42,640 nt of DNA from an uncultured Flavobacteriales bacterium (GCA_913059205.1 CAJXRM010000018.1:1-42640), one strand, 5' to 3'. Shown: positions 6,587 through 15,217, counted from the first letter of the stretch. Translations and numbers: made by a program. The notes: generated by a model from the sequence alone, not told the origin.

Positions 6587-7790
6587 CAAAGTTATATTAT
6601 TCAAACTACTGATAGTTTCTACATTTTTTTGTGCTTGTAGTACAAAAAAACACGTGAATCCAATTTCGGAGCAAAACCCTGAAAAGGATTCGACATTTTC
6701 GCACCAAATAACTAATGACAGCCTACCTACAATTCGATTAACTCCAACTCCTGAACAATTTGAATACATTCACCCTCAAACACATTATTCAATGGCGTTT
6801 GATGAATTGAAAGCAATGCTTGAAGGTGTAAAAAAGCCAAGTTTTAAATGGGCAGTTTTTGTTACTGAAAATGCATTTTTTGAAAACACGTTGAATTACA
6901 GATCATTTTCTGATGAAATAATCAAATTGGCATTAATTGCAAAAAAGTGGTCACAGGCAAATCCACTCGAGGGTTATAATTTTTCTGATAGTATCAATTT
7001 GCACTTAAATGCAGGAATTTTTCACACATTGACTGATACGGTATTTGATTTAGAGAGAAACATTGTCAATTTACCCTATGTTTATGACTTTAACGATTGT
7101 TTTGCACGAGAAAACTGGCTGAATATGTTTGTTACTAAACTGCTCATTTCCCATAAGGGTAATTGCCATTCGCTTCCTTTTTTATACAAAATGATAGCCG
7201 AGGAACTTGAGGTAGATGCCTGGTTGTCTTTTACTCCCAATCATATTTATTTGCGTAATCGATGCAAGAAAACAGGGTGGTACAATACAGAAATGACCAA
7301 TGCTTCATTACCCAATGAAGGCTGGCTCATGGCTTCGGGCTATGTAAGTACGGCGTCCATAGTAAGTGGAATTTATATGGACACATTGGGATTAAAACAA
7401 TCCATTGCGGTTTGCGTAAACGATTTGGCAAAAGGATACGTAAGAAAAATGAAAAACCCTGATTATAATTTTGTTTTGGCTTGTTGTGATCTAGGTTTGG
7501 AGTACTATCCGAATTATGCTGAATTGCTATTATTGAAAGCCGAAACTCACTTGAAACTATTTAAAGCCTATGAAGATCAATATGGCTTAAACGTTCAAAA
7601 CGAAAGTCACCCTCATTCCAAAACAGTGCGCCACCACCTCCGAGAAATGGAAAAATCGTATGCCTTGCTCGCAGAATATGATTACCGTGAAATCCCCGAA
7701 GAAATGTTTGTTGAATGGGTTGAGGCATTAGAAAATAACGGCGAAAAGTACCAAAATAAAGAAATAAAAACTATATTTAAAGCTAAGTAA
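6570..7790 (+). CDS. Transglutaminase/SirB1-like lipoprotein B (paralogue of A)
   Basis: A 406-residue lipoprotein. The signal peptide NKVILFKLLIVSTFFCAC has a plausible lipobox with the lipidated Cys at 23. It aligns with the preceding protein over most of its length: YDFND near 172, MFVTKLL near 186, then KGNCHSLPFLY (C199) and FTPNHIYLR (H225). The conserved Cys-His pair suggests the transglutaminase-like fold and possibly the same chemistry. The C-terminal part is TPR-like (LLLKAETHLKLFKAYEDQYG). The start is ATG 6570 or the in-frame ATG at 6576, both inside the end of the upstream gene. Protein A is soluble and this one is membrane-anchored, so the pair may act together in the periplasm or at the outer membrane. 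Confidence 0.78.
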   Translation: MPMNINKVILFKLLIVSTFFCACSTKKHVNPISEQNPEKDSTFSHQITNDSLPTIRLTPTPEQFEYIHPQTHYSMAFDELKAMLEGVKKPSFKWAVFVTENAFFENTLNYRSFSDEIIKLALIAKKWSQANPLEGYNFSDSINLHLNAGIFHTLTDTVFDLERNIVNLPYVYDFNDCFARENWLNMFVTKLLISHKGNCHSLPFLYKMIAEELEVDAWLSFTPNHIYLRNRCKKTGWYNTEMTNASLPNEGWLMASGYVSTASIVSGIYMDTLGLKQSIAVCVNDLAKGYVRKMKNPDYNFVLACCDLGLEYYPNYAELLLLKAETHLKLFKAYEDQYGLNVQNESHPHSKTVRHHLREMEKSYALLAEYDYREIPEEMFVEWVEALENNGEKYQNKEIKTIFKAK

Positions 7791-7803
7791 ATCTAACTAA
7801 CTT

Positions 7804-8946
7804 ATGAAAATAACATACTTTTCCTCAATTATTGCTTGGTGTTTTGTACTTTCAGTAAAGGCGCAAAGACCCTTTCAAGAACTGGGCTTAGATCATGAAG
7901 TTGATTACATTACATTAAGCGATGGTCGCTACGTTGAATACTTCGATAATGACACCTTGAGACAGATTGGCTCAGTAATGTTTAATACACAAACCAACAA
8001 AGTGGCATACATTATTCCTGAAGATGAGCTTGACAAAATTAAAATTGCCAAAAGGGAGAGAACTGTTTCAAGATTTATGAGTGTGGATCCTTTGTCTGAT
8101 AAATATCCATTTTACACACCTTATGCGTTTTCTGGAAATAGGGTAATAGATTGTAGAGAGTTGGAGGGATTAGAACCTATAGATGCCGTAGGTTCTAATG
8201 GTCAGCCTCTTTTTAAGGAAAAAGCTATTTTAACGCTTCCCGATGCTAGTCAAGTGACTATTTGGAATGCTCAACAAGGCGGTCGCTTTATAATAAGTAG
8301 GGAAGATATGCAACGGATTAATAGTTTTAAAGACCAAGGATATTCTGCACGACCACAAATTCAAGCTCCACAAACAACAGGTATAGTATCAGGAACGACA
8401 CAAGTACAAGGAATGACATATATTGATGGAGCGACACTACCAAGTGATTATCCAAACAACCAATTTATGTCGACAACTATACAAGCTCCTTCTCAACTTA
8501 CAATAAATCCGTTGCAACCAGTTCAACAAAATTTTCAAGGACAGTATAAACGTAGTGGAGGTTTAACAGGGTCTGTTATTCCTATCGGGCAACTTAGTAT
8601 AGAAGACATTCAGAATCATGCTGCTATGACTGCAAATAACGCCAACACTGCTATTACAAATTTGACGTCTGCTGCACCTCAAGGGGCAGTCGTAAATAAT
8701 TTTGCAGTGAGTGTTCCGTTAAATCAGAATATGACATCTGAACAAGCAGAAGCGTTCAAAACAACTTTCATGGATAACATAAATCCAAATGCAACAGTAA
8801 ACTTTGGTTCATTTAATCCAAGTGATAGCACAGCACCTGGACTTGCGGTTGGTGCTTCAAGCGCATCACAATTTAATCAAGTTACTGCAACCCAAACAGG
8901 ACCAGCTGTAACAATACAAACGTATCAAGAGATTTCACAACCATAA
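7804..8946 (+). CDS. Small secreted protein with an RHS-core motif
   Basis: A 380-residue protein with a signal peptide (FSSIIAWCFVLSVKAQ). Residues 36-75 are short beta segments, then 90-124 match the RHS-repeat-associated core: RFMSVDPLSDKYPFYTPYAF followed by SGNRVIDCRELEGLEP. In polymorphic toxins this core comes after thousands of residues of RHS repeats and is followed by the toxin domain. Here the repeats are absent and the C-terminal 255 residues are Gln/Thr/Asn-rich, with no nuclease or other toxin motif I can recognise. It starts 13 bp after the transglutaminase-like lipoprotein and is followed closely by another lipoprotein. It may be a cut-down effector or structural protein; the motif is clear, the role is not. 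Confidence 0.72.
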   Translation: MKITYFSSIIAWCFVLSVKAQRPFQELGLDHEVDYITLSDGRYVEYFDNDTLRQIGSVMFNTQTNKVAYIIPEDELDKIKIAKRERTVSRFMSVDPLSDKYPFYTPYAFSGNRVIDCRELEGLEPIDAVGSNGQPLFKEKAILTLPDASQVTIWNAQQGGRFIISREDMQRINSFKDQGYSARPQIQAPQTTGIVSGTTQVQGMTYIDGATLPSDYPNNQFMSTTIQAPSQLTINPLQPVQQNFQGQYKRSGGLTGSVIPIGQLSIEDIQNHAAMTANNANTAITNLTSAAPQGAVVNNFAVSVPLNQNMTSEQAEAFKTTFMDNINPNATVNFGSFNPSDSTAPGLAVGASSASQFNQVTATQTGPAVTIQTYQEISQP

Positions 8947-8954
8947 ATTGAATT

Positions 8955-10025
8955 ATGAAACCACTTTTATTTCAGACTCAGAGTATTCTATTAATATGCA
9001 TAGCATTATGCTCATGTAATTCAAATGATGATCCGTCTTCCAATAAAGAAATAACAAAAGAAAAAGTTGTTTTAGATTCAACAGAATATTATAGTGATTT
9101 TATTGGCGGAGAAAAGGACGGTGTACAGAAGTTCGATATTAATTTACTTAAACAACAAACCATTGAAGGAAAAAAAGGAACTATAATCACTTTACCAGCA
9201 GGTTGTTTCGGTAAAAATAATATTAAAGTTTCGGTCGAATTGATTGAATGTTATAGCATTCAAAGTATATTGATTAATAAGTTGTCAACTCACACTTTAG
9301 ACAGGAAATTACTTGAGTCTGATGGTATGATTTATTTGAACGCATATAGTGAATCTGGGGATACACTACTCATTGAACGGGGAAAAATCAAAGTTCAAAT
9401 GCCTACTAAAAACTATAGAAAAGATATAAAATTATTTGAAGGTGTTATGGATGAAAACAATAACGTGTTTTGGAGTTTATCATCCGTTGGAATCCACAAA
9501 AATGATCAGAGAAGTATTACAAATGAAAGTAACGAGAAAACCATAGAAGAAAATTTACCATGTTGCGATGATTCTTTTATACAGGCGGAGTCGCCTAAAA
9601 GTAGTTTAGAAGTCGACAAGCAAATTAATAATGAAAATCTAGTAAACTATATTTTCAATATCTCTAAAATGGGTTGGATAAACTGTGATAGATATATTGA
9701 GGGAGAAACTAAACCATTGATTGTGAATGTACCTAAAGAATATGCAGCCGCATCTTATTATTTGGTTTTAAAAAACTACAATTCATCAGTTCCACCAAAA
9801 CGAACAAATGACGGAAAGTTATCTTTTATGGTTCCTGTTAATGAACCTTACACCATTGTTGCACTTAGTTCAAAAGGAGAAGACATTTATTTTAATATGA
9901 TGGATTATACAGGTGGAAAAAGCGAAGTTAATTTTTCAGAATTAAAGCCTGTAACTCGGCTGGTATTACTTGATAAACTATTGGAAAAGTTTGGTAAGGA
10001 TATTTGGAGCAGACCACTCGCTTAA
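8955..10025 (+). CDS. Lipoprotein of unknown function (356 aa)
   Basis: A 356-residue lipoprotein: signal ILLICIALCSCNSNDD with a lipobox Cys at about 21, then an acidic tether. The segment GTIITLPAGCFG with VELIECYSIQ, and later MIYLNAYSESGDTLLIERGK, resembles the beta-sandwich domain (ZU5-like pattern) seen in many Bacteroidota surface proteins. A Cys pair (LPCCDDS) is near 202. The C-terminal half has further beta segments ending EKFGKDIWSRPLA. It begins 8 bp after the RHS-core gene and is probably co-transcribed with it, so it could be an accessory or immunity-type partner. That link is inference from spacing. Confidence 0.66.
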   Translation: MKPLLFQTQSILLICIALCSCNSNDDPSSNKEITKEKVVLDSTEYYSDFIGGEKDGVQKFDINLLKQQTIEGKKGTIITLPAGCFGKNNIKVSVELIECYSIQSILINKLSTHTLDRKLLESDGMIYLNAYSESGDTLLIERGKIKVQMPTKNYRKDIKLFEGVMDENNNVFWSLSSVGIHKNDQRSITNESNEKTIEENLPCCDDSFIQAESPKSSLEVDKQINNENLVNYIFNISKMGWINCDRYIEGETKPLIVNVPKEYAAASYYLVLKNYNSSVPPKRTNDGKLSFMVPVNEPYTIVALSSKGEDIYFNMMDYTGGKSEVNFSELKPVTRLVLLDKLLEKFGKDIWSRPLA

Positions 10026-10152
10026 CGATCGAATAAATATAAATCTGCTTAAAGGTGCCTCTACATGTTAAATGGTGTAAATCGTCAGCATAAAGTGGAT
10101 CGATGATAGGTTAAAACTTAGTTGGTGTTTCCAAATAAATTAAAAACCACAA

Positions 10153-10554
10153 ATGACACTTATAATATGGCTTTTCGTGGGAATACATCTCGTGTCCTTT
10201 ATAGTTTTTGCAAGCCTATATAGCCCAACAATCCATGAAATTAGGTATAATGAAAAACTCATCAAACTGGAAAAAATAGATAGTAAAAAAATAAAATCAA
10301 GAATTATAAATTATGAGTATAAAATAAAGAGGGATAGGAAGTATAGCTATTTCTCAATTGTATTAATTTTTATAGTTAATCTAATCTTCGTTTTTGAATC
10401 GAAATTTACAACAACTTATGATTACTTATATGCCACAATTGTGTTCTTAATTTTTCTTGGTTTTCTCTTTTTTGTTTATTGGCTTAATGGTTATGGTACG
10501 ATTGATACCAGACGTAGATTGTTAGGTGGAAATGAGCCGTTATGGCGAAAATAA
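10153..10554 (+). CDS. Small three-helix membrane protein (133 aa)
   Basis: Not recognised. Three hydrophobic segments are visible: about 2-24 (IIWLFVGIHLVSFIVFASLY), 66-82 (FSIVLIFIVNLIFVFE) and 91-112 (YATIVFLIFLGFLFFVYWL). A charged Lys/Ile-rich loop of about 35 residues lies between the first two. The C-terminus is basic (DTRRRLLGG). It is preceded by a 127-bp gap with no other gene and followed 33 bp later by a lipoprotein gene on the same strand. It may be an inner-membrane partner of the neighbouring lipoproteins, which is only suggested by context. Confidence 0.6.
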   Translation: MTLIIWLFVGIHLVSFIVFASLYSPTIHEIRYNEKLIKLEKIDSKKIKSRIINYEYKIKRDRKYSYFSIVLIFIVNLIFVFESKFTTTYDYLYATIVFLIFLGFLFFVYWLNGYGTIDTRRRLLGGNEPLWRK

Positions 10555-10587
10555 ACGCACGAAGTAATCTCAAAGCAGCATCATAAA

Positions 10588-11349
10588 ATGAATAAAACTA
10601 TTACAGTCTTTTCAATTCTACTTCTATTTGATAGTTGCTCTGGCGAACAGGCGACTAATAGGTCTGATGTGTCTACTGTTAAAGTTGAAGAGGACACAGT
10701 TGAAGAAAGCCCACAAGATGAACCAAGTGAATTGAAAGTTGATACGACGAAACAATGCTTTCAATACCGTGACACAATACTGAGCCACAACTATAAATTT
10801 CAAATGGATTTTATGGGTTGGACTATTGATGAAATAGACTTAAGTCCATATCCAAACATTGAAAGAATAGAGGATACATTAATTTTCAGAGCAGAAAAAT
10901 CAACCGTGACATTGGTAAATGAAGAATACATCGAGGAAAAACAAAACTTTGAAGCACCAAGGTATAGTTTTGTCAAATTTCATGAACAAGCAAACATTGC
11001 CGTGGTTCAGGTGCAAGTATATGAGTATTCTTACCATGTGCTCGTTGATATGTTCAGCGGTGACACAATAATTACATATGGAAAGCCTTTATTCAATAAG
11101 AACAATTCGCTTCTTTTTGCATCTAATGTTGACCTTGATGTACAATACACAGAAAACGGATTCCAACTAATTAAAAAGGACTCAAACGGATTTAAGTTAT
11201 TGAACACGACAATACTCTCTGATTGGGCTGTTGCTAAAGCATCTTGGATTGGTAAGAATCGAATACTAATTTCCAAAGCAATTATAGATGACAAGTATGA
11301 TATGCATTATAAAACTGGAGTGCTAACTTTGGACGTCGTAGGAATGTGA
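10588..11349 (+). CDS. Lipoprotein of unknown function (253 aa)
   Basis: A 253-residue lipoprotein with signal ITVFSILLLFDSCSGEQ and a lipobox Cys at 17, followed by a Glu/Asp/Ser-rich tether to about residue 52. The rest is a predicted mostly-beta domain with recurring aromatic-acidic strands (FMGWTIDEIDLSPYPNIERI) and a late DNA-like spread of hydrophobic strands ending GVLTLDVVGM; this could be a beta-propeller-like or single-sheet fold. No catalytic motif is seen. It belongs to the plus-strand run of exported proteins in the island cargo and has no close similarity by eye to its neighbours. Confidence 0.6.
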   Translation: MNKTITVFSILLLFDSCSGEQATNRSDVSTVKVEEDTVEESPQDEPSELKVDTTKQCFQYRDTILSHNYKFQMDFMGWTIDEIDLSPYPNIERIEDTLIFRAEKSTVTLVNEEYIEEKQNFEAPRYSFVKFHEQANIAVVQVQVYEYSYHVLVDMFSGDTIITYGKPLFNKNNSLLFASNVDLDVQYTENGFQLIKKDSNGFKLLNTTILSDWAVAKASWIGKNRILISKAIIDDKYDMHYKTGVLTLDVVGM

Positions 11350-11378
11350 AAGTATAAACGAGGTAATGGATAAAAGTA

Positions 11379-11912
11379 ATGACAAAGACATCTCTAATAA
11401 CAATCCTTTTGGTCCTTTTAATCCTTGTTTTAGGATGTAATGGAGGCAATTTTGAGAAAACGGACTCTCTAAGTCGTATTGAAAAGGATAATACAGTAGC
11501 TATTTATTGGGAACCGATGCATTACGATACAGTAAAGGCGTCAATCAAAGACCGCATTACATTTTCAGATGAGTATAATTTCAACAACCTTCCAGCAGAT
11601 AGGGATTTGACTTTAAATTTTGAGTTTTCTGGTAAAATGAAAGAGTATATGAAACATGGCAAGATGATTGTCCGACCATACGACTCAAGTGTTTTCGTTC
11701 AGAGGATAAACAATTCGTCATTCAAGTTAAGAGTAAACAAGCCAATAGACGATTGGAAAATAACAATGTTTTACGAGTTTACATTTGCCAAACCTTACTT
11801 TTTTTCCTACATATTTGATGGTGATACTCTATTGGTGAAACCGAGTGATACAATTTTTCTCATTTTAAGATCAGAAATGATAAAGCCTGGTAACCCGTGG
11901 GATTATTATTAA
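11379..11912 (+). CDS. Lipoprotein of unknown function (177 aa)
   Basis: A 177-residue lipoprotein: signal SLITILLVLLILVLGCNGGN has a canonical lipobox (VLGC). The mature part starts with a short acidic linker, then an all-beta domain with strands such as DLTLNFEFSGKMKEYMKHGK and WKITMFYEFTFAKPYFFSYI. A Pro/Trp-rich end (NPWDYY) follows. No enzymatic motif is recognised. The gene follows the previous lipoprotein after 29 bp and precedes another after 58 bp. Small lipoproteins beside a possible RHS-type effector can be immunity proteins, but nothing here proves that. Confidence 0.6.
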   Translation: MTKTSLITILLVLLILVLGCNGGNFEKTDSLSRIEKDNTVAIYWEPMHYDTVKASIKDRITFSDEYNFNNLPADRDLTLNFEFSGKMKEYMKHGKMIVRPYDSSVFVQRINNSSFKLRVNKPIDDWKITMFYEFTFAKPYFFSYIFDGDTLLVKPSDTIFLILRSEMIKPGNPWDYY

Positions 11913-11970
11913 ATGTAATGCAAGGTTACTTAGAATAACATTATGTCAAACAACTCGTTATAGCTACAGC

Positions 11971-12732
11971 ATGAAAGTCAGCTCCAATTTCGTATTCATT
12001 ATGTTAATTTGCTTGTGCTCCTGTGAGCTTGATAAGGATAACACCATTAAATCAGACGATTTCCCTCAAAAAAGCAAAACAGATCCCATTGTAGATTCAA
12101 ACACACCTGTTATAAAATCTAGTCCCACTAAGAAGACGTTTTTTAAAGATTCTTTTCCAACTTTTGAAGTAGACGATTATCCGATTACGATGGATATGCT
12201 CAGAAAATTGGATAGAACGAATGGAATTTTAAAGGTCACAAGCGGGAAAACGGTTACTTATGATAAGGTGTGGTTTACAGATTCTCATCAAACCATTGTA
12301 ATTGAATTAGCAACAGATTACCATCGATTCTTTACCTACCATTTTCTGAATGAAGATGTCACTGATGAGTTGATGTATGACATTGAATTTCATACAGTAA
12401 ATGGGAACTTGGCGGCAGATGCACAAGTGAAAATTGATTTTTCAGGATTCTTAGATCAATCATACAAAATTGATTCAAAGTATTTCCAAAGCAATAAAGG
12501 AATTAAACTAGGTATCAATCAACAAAAGGCAATTTCAACATACGGTAAGCCAGTCAGCACATCAGCATTAAAGGGGATTCAGAAATTAGAATGGTCATTT
12601 TATGGTGATGAGGAGTATTTAAACGAATCAACTGAAAAACCTAGAGCTAAAGATAGTTTTGGACATAAAATCATTATGTATTTTAGAAAGGACAAACTAA
12701 TAGCACAAAGGATATTTAATGATATACCGTAG
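11971..12732 (+). CDS. Lipoprotein of unknown function (253 aa)
   Basis: A 253-residue lipoprotein with signal FVFIMLICLCSCELDKD (lipobox Cys near 18) and a Ser/Thr/Lys/Pro-rich tether to about 60. The mature domain has the pattern SNKGIKLGINQQKAISTYGK then KLEWSFYGDEEY, resembling a BamE/SmpA-like 'signal then YGKP' turn in which a glycine-containing helix is followed by beta strands. This likeness is weak. It is the last gene of the cargo run and faces the RteC-type gene tail to tail with 10 bp between stops. Confidence 0.6.
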   Translation: MKVSSNFVFIMLICLCSCELDKDNTIKSDDFPQKSKTDPIVDSNTPVIKSSPTKKTFFKDSFPTFEVDDYPITMDMLRKLDRTNGILKVTSGKTVTYDKVWFTDSHQTIVIELATDYHRFFTYHFLNEDVTDELMYDIEFHTVNGNLAADAQVKIDFSGFLDQSYKIDSKYFQSNKGIKLGINQQKAISTYGKPVSTSALKGIQKLEWSFYGDEEYLNESTEKPRAKDSFGHKIIMYFRKDKLIAQRIFNDIP

Positions 12733-12742
12733 TAAACTATCA

Positions 12743-13564
12743 TTACATCCCCTCCAATTCCATAATTTTCCGTTCCAAATCGTCCTCCAATCGGTTCACG
12801 TATTTAATACGATCTTTCTTCCTATTCGATATAGTGTGAAACGCACGGTACAAATCTCCCACGTGAATTTGAAATACCGATTCAAGCGCTGAACAGATTT
12901 CCTTTAAATCAGCTTCACCGTAATTGATGGCTCCAGATGCTTGAAGGGCATAGATGAGTTCCACTAGGTCTAATTTACTTCCCGTCCATTTCAATTTTGG
13001 GTTAGGAGGTCCAACGGTCATTTTTAAATCCTGATGAGGTACCATGTGCTTTTTGAATAAATCAAACGCTATGATATTCGCAGCAACGCAATCATGTGAT
13101 ACATTAAATTCTGGATCCAGTAACATATTGGTGGAATGTTTACTTATTGCACTTAAATCGGTGTTCCGGGCAAAGTATAATTTGTCCAGGTGCGTAAGTC
13201 CCGAATTGTAGTATTTCACAAACTCAAGGTTTTCACGCATGATATGTCGGAACATACGCCCTTTTTTATCTATGAGGTGCAACAGATCATTCTCATTCAT
13301 GTGCAATTTGCTTGATTCAATCTCGGCCAGCACCGAATAAAAAATGAGGTACGCCTGAATTTTAGGTTTCACAAACTTGAAGAAGTGGACTTCATCTTCT
13401 TCAGAATCGAAACCGTTCTTTCGGATTTTGTTTCTAAAATTAGTCAGCGTTTTTTTGATATGTTTAGCAGCTTTTAAACTTCGAATATTTACATCCGATT
13501 CGTCATAGTGCAACTGCTCCAACTCATCACAGAGTTTTCTAGCAGAGGCAATGAAGTATTCCAT
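12743..13564 (-). CDS. rteC: RteC-family element regulator
   Basis: A 273-residue protein matching the RteC family, known from the Bacteroides element CTnDOT, where RteC is a DNA-binding activator of excision genes. The best-conserved part is near the C-terminus: PKLKWTGSKLDLVELIYALQ, ASGAINYG, then YRAFHTISNRKKDR, probably a winged-helix domain. The N-terminal two thirds are helical. It is cytoplasmic. It is read in the same direction as the integrase 80 bp upstream; a perfect 19-bp inverted repeat lies between them and could be its own operator. In this element it probably controls excision or the cargo, by analogy with CTnDOT. Confidence 0.87.
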   Translation of the reverse strand: MEYFIASARKLCDELEQLHYDESDVNIRSLKAAKHIKKTLTNFRNKIRKNGFDSEEDEVHFFKFVKPKIQAYLIFYSVLAEIESSKLHMNENDLLHLIDKKGRMFRHIMRENLEFVKYYNSGLTHLDKLYFARNTDLSAISKHSTNMLLDPEFNVSHDCVAANIIAFDLFKKHMVPHQDLKMTVGPPNPKLKWTGSKLDLVELIYALQASGAINYGEADLKEICSALESVFQIHVGDLYRAFHTISNRKKDRIKYVNRLEDDLERKIMELEGM

Positions 13565-13632
13565 AGATTACAGATAAATATGTTTACATTACGGTTATAG
13601 TTGCATATCATTTACAAATAAAGGGAATGAAG

Positions 13633-13651
13633 TACGTAAACTATTTACGTA
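13633..13651. promoter_or_regulatory. Perfect 19-bp inverted repeat in front of rteC
   Basis: TACGTAAACTATTTACGTA has 8-bp arms and a 3-base centre. It overlaps the integrase stop codon (13645-13647) and sits 69 bp upstream of the rteC start. RteC of CTnDOT is known to bind an inverted repeat, so this is a candidate operator; a terminator is less likely because no T-run follows. Confidence 0.5.
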
Positions 13652-14904
13652 TTAGCTATCTTTTTTTGTTCCTCACCTTTTTGGTGTAATTTTTCGCGTA
13701 ATAGCATCATGTCCGAACTTACTTTATGGTCAAGTACTTTGGCATAAATCTGTGTTGTGGCCAACTTAGTGTGACCTAGCATTCTTGAAACGGTTTCAAT
13801 AGGAACACCATTCGAAAGAGTTACTGTTGTAGCAAAGGTATGTCGGGCTATGTGAGTTGTGATTCGCTTTTTGATACCACAGATATCAGCGATTTCTTTC
13901 AAATAAGCATTATAACGTTGGTTACTGTTTACAGGCAAGAGTTTGTTGAACTCAACACAGTAGGGGTGATCTTTATACAAGTTTATAATATCCATTGCAA
14001 CAGGTAATAAAGGAACGCTTTCACGTGTTCCCGTCTTTTCACGAGTTGTAGTTAACCAATATTCAGCATCCATTCCTAATGTTAATGCATTTCGTTTGAA
14101 TTTGTAAATTTCAGAGTATGCAAATCCAGTATAGCAACAAAATATAAAGACGTCTCTAACTTCTTTCAATCGATCTATGGAAAGGTCCTTGGTCATGATG
14201 GTATTTAGTTCTTCTTGCGTTAATATTTCGCGCTCTGGATTCGAATAGGTACACTTGAATTGTGTAAAAGGGTTGGACGGGATCCAATCTAATCCGACTG
14301 CCATATTCATAATCTTTTTCAAGTTCGTAATGTATTTATGAGCAGTATTGTTTTGTAGTTTATCGACGGTGCGTAGGTAGTGCTCGAATTCTGTGACGAA
14401 TGCTAGTCGTAATTCAGGCAATGGTTTGTCATTGATTTTGTATTGACGTTGCATAAATTTTACTACTTTATCTTTAGTGATTTTGTACCGTAAGTGGGTC
14501 TTTGGTGCTATCATTCCAACCTTAACTTGTTCACTCATTTTTAGGTTGTGATAATCGAATGCTTCGCAGATTGTTTTGTAGTTGGGCTTTTCTTCGATGC
14601 CTAAAAAGTTGTTTTTAAGTTTTTGTGCACTAACTGGTTTTCCCCTAGAAACTTGATCTAGGAAGTCTTGTTGAATTGTATTTCGTGCTCTATCCAAATA
14701 TCCATTTAACTGTTGACTGTTTTTTACACTTTCTTTCACTTTTCCTTGTTTTATGTCCCATTGGTTTGCATCAAAAAAATGTTTGGTAGCAATTTCTGAT
14801 TTTTGTCCATCTACATAAATACGAATGTATAACGGTGACATTCCATTCTTTGACTTTTGTTTATTTAACCTAAACCTAATTTTCAGTTTTTGATTGTTTT
14901 TCAT
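13645..14904 (-). CDS. int: Tyrosine recombinase (IntDOT-like integrase)
   Basis: Site-specific recombinase that integrates and excises the element. From the ATG at 14904 it has about 419 residues; a TTG at 14946 would add 14. The N-terminal arm-binding part (SPLYIRIYVDGQKSEIATKH), a SAM-like core-binding region and the catalytic domain are in the usual order. Numbered from the TTG, the catalytic residues are H365-R368 (HIARH), H392 (LGHTK) and Y401 (QIYAK). The box I Arg of most tyrosine recombinases is replaced (YTGFAYSEI), which is also usual for IntDOT relatives. A 17-bp inverted repeat (14926-14942) lies in the leader. The gene points away from the tRNA-Lys, whose 3' end faces it, a classic integration layout. 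Confidence 0.93.
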   Translation of the reverse strand: MKNNQKLKIRFRLNKQKSKNGMSPLYIRIYVDGQKSEIATKHFFDANQWDIKQGKVKESVKNSQQLNGYLDRARNTIQQDFLDQVSRGKPVSAQKLKNNFLGIEEKPNYKTICEAFDYHNLKMSEQVKVGMIAPKTHLRYKITKDKVVKFMQRQYKINDKPLPELRLAFVTEFEHYLRTVDKLQNNTAHKYITNLKKIMNMAVGLDWIPSNPFTQFKCTYSNPEREILTQEELNTIMTKDLSIDRLKEVRDVFIFCCYTGFAYSEIYKFKRNALTLGMDAEYWLTTTREKTGTRESVPLLPVAMDIINLYKDHPYCVEFNKLLPVNSNQRYNAYLKEIADICGIKKRITTHIARHTFATTVTLSNGVPIETVSRMLGHTKLATTQIYAKVLDHKVSSDMMLLREKLHQKGEEQKKIANT

Positions 14905-15217
14905 CCTTATTTTTCTTTGTTTGTTACGATTTTTTAAATCGTTCAAAAAATGGTGACAATAATCTTTTGATATTGGTGATATTTTGCCCGCAGATAGTGT
15001 TAATTGAAATCACTCATCTGCCCAATACAAAAGGAATTGGATATTTCTGTCACCAAAAGAACAAATAATTTTTAGGTGACAGAATAGGTGACAAAAAAAT
15101 TGATTTTGTCTGCATTTATTTGTGTTTGTACCCGGATTGAAAATTGCATGAAAGGCTTTAAATCCTTTAATTTAGCTTGATTTAACGAAAAAAGCCACCC
15201 TAAGGGTGGCTTTCCTG
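14905..15217. other. Integrase leader and probable attachment region
   Basis: No gene in these 313 bases. They hold the inverted repeat ACGATTT(ttt)AAATCGT at 14926-14942, at least four copies of GGTGACA (14952-14958, 15075-15081, 15087-15093 and inverted TGTCACC at 15048-15054), and the tRNA terminator. Short repeated heptamers near a tyrosine recombinase often act as integrase arm sites; the crossover core would be near the tRNA 3' end. The second att site is outside the window. Confidence 0.5.
15191..15213 (-). terminator. Rho-independent terminator of tRNA-Lys
   Basis: AAAGCCACCC and GGGTGGCTTT form a perfect 10-bp stem with a 3-base loop; on the minus strand it is followed by more T residues (TTTTTT). 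It starts 5 bases after the tRNA 3' end. Confidence 0.92.

Noticed and set aside
11971..12732. Calling the last cargo lipoprotein BamE/SmpA
   Set aside because: Only a YGKP-like turn agrees; length and the rest do not match the family.
13645..14904. Missing box I arginine in the integrase as a sign of inactivity
   Set aside because: IntDOT-type recombinases of Bacteroidota commonly lack this Arg, and HxxR, His and Tyr are all present.
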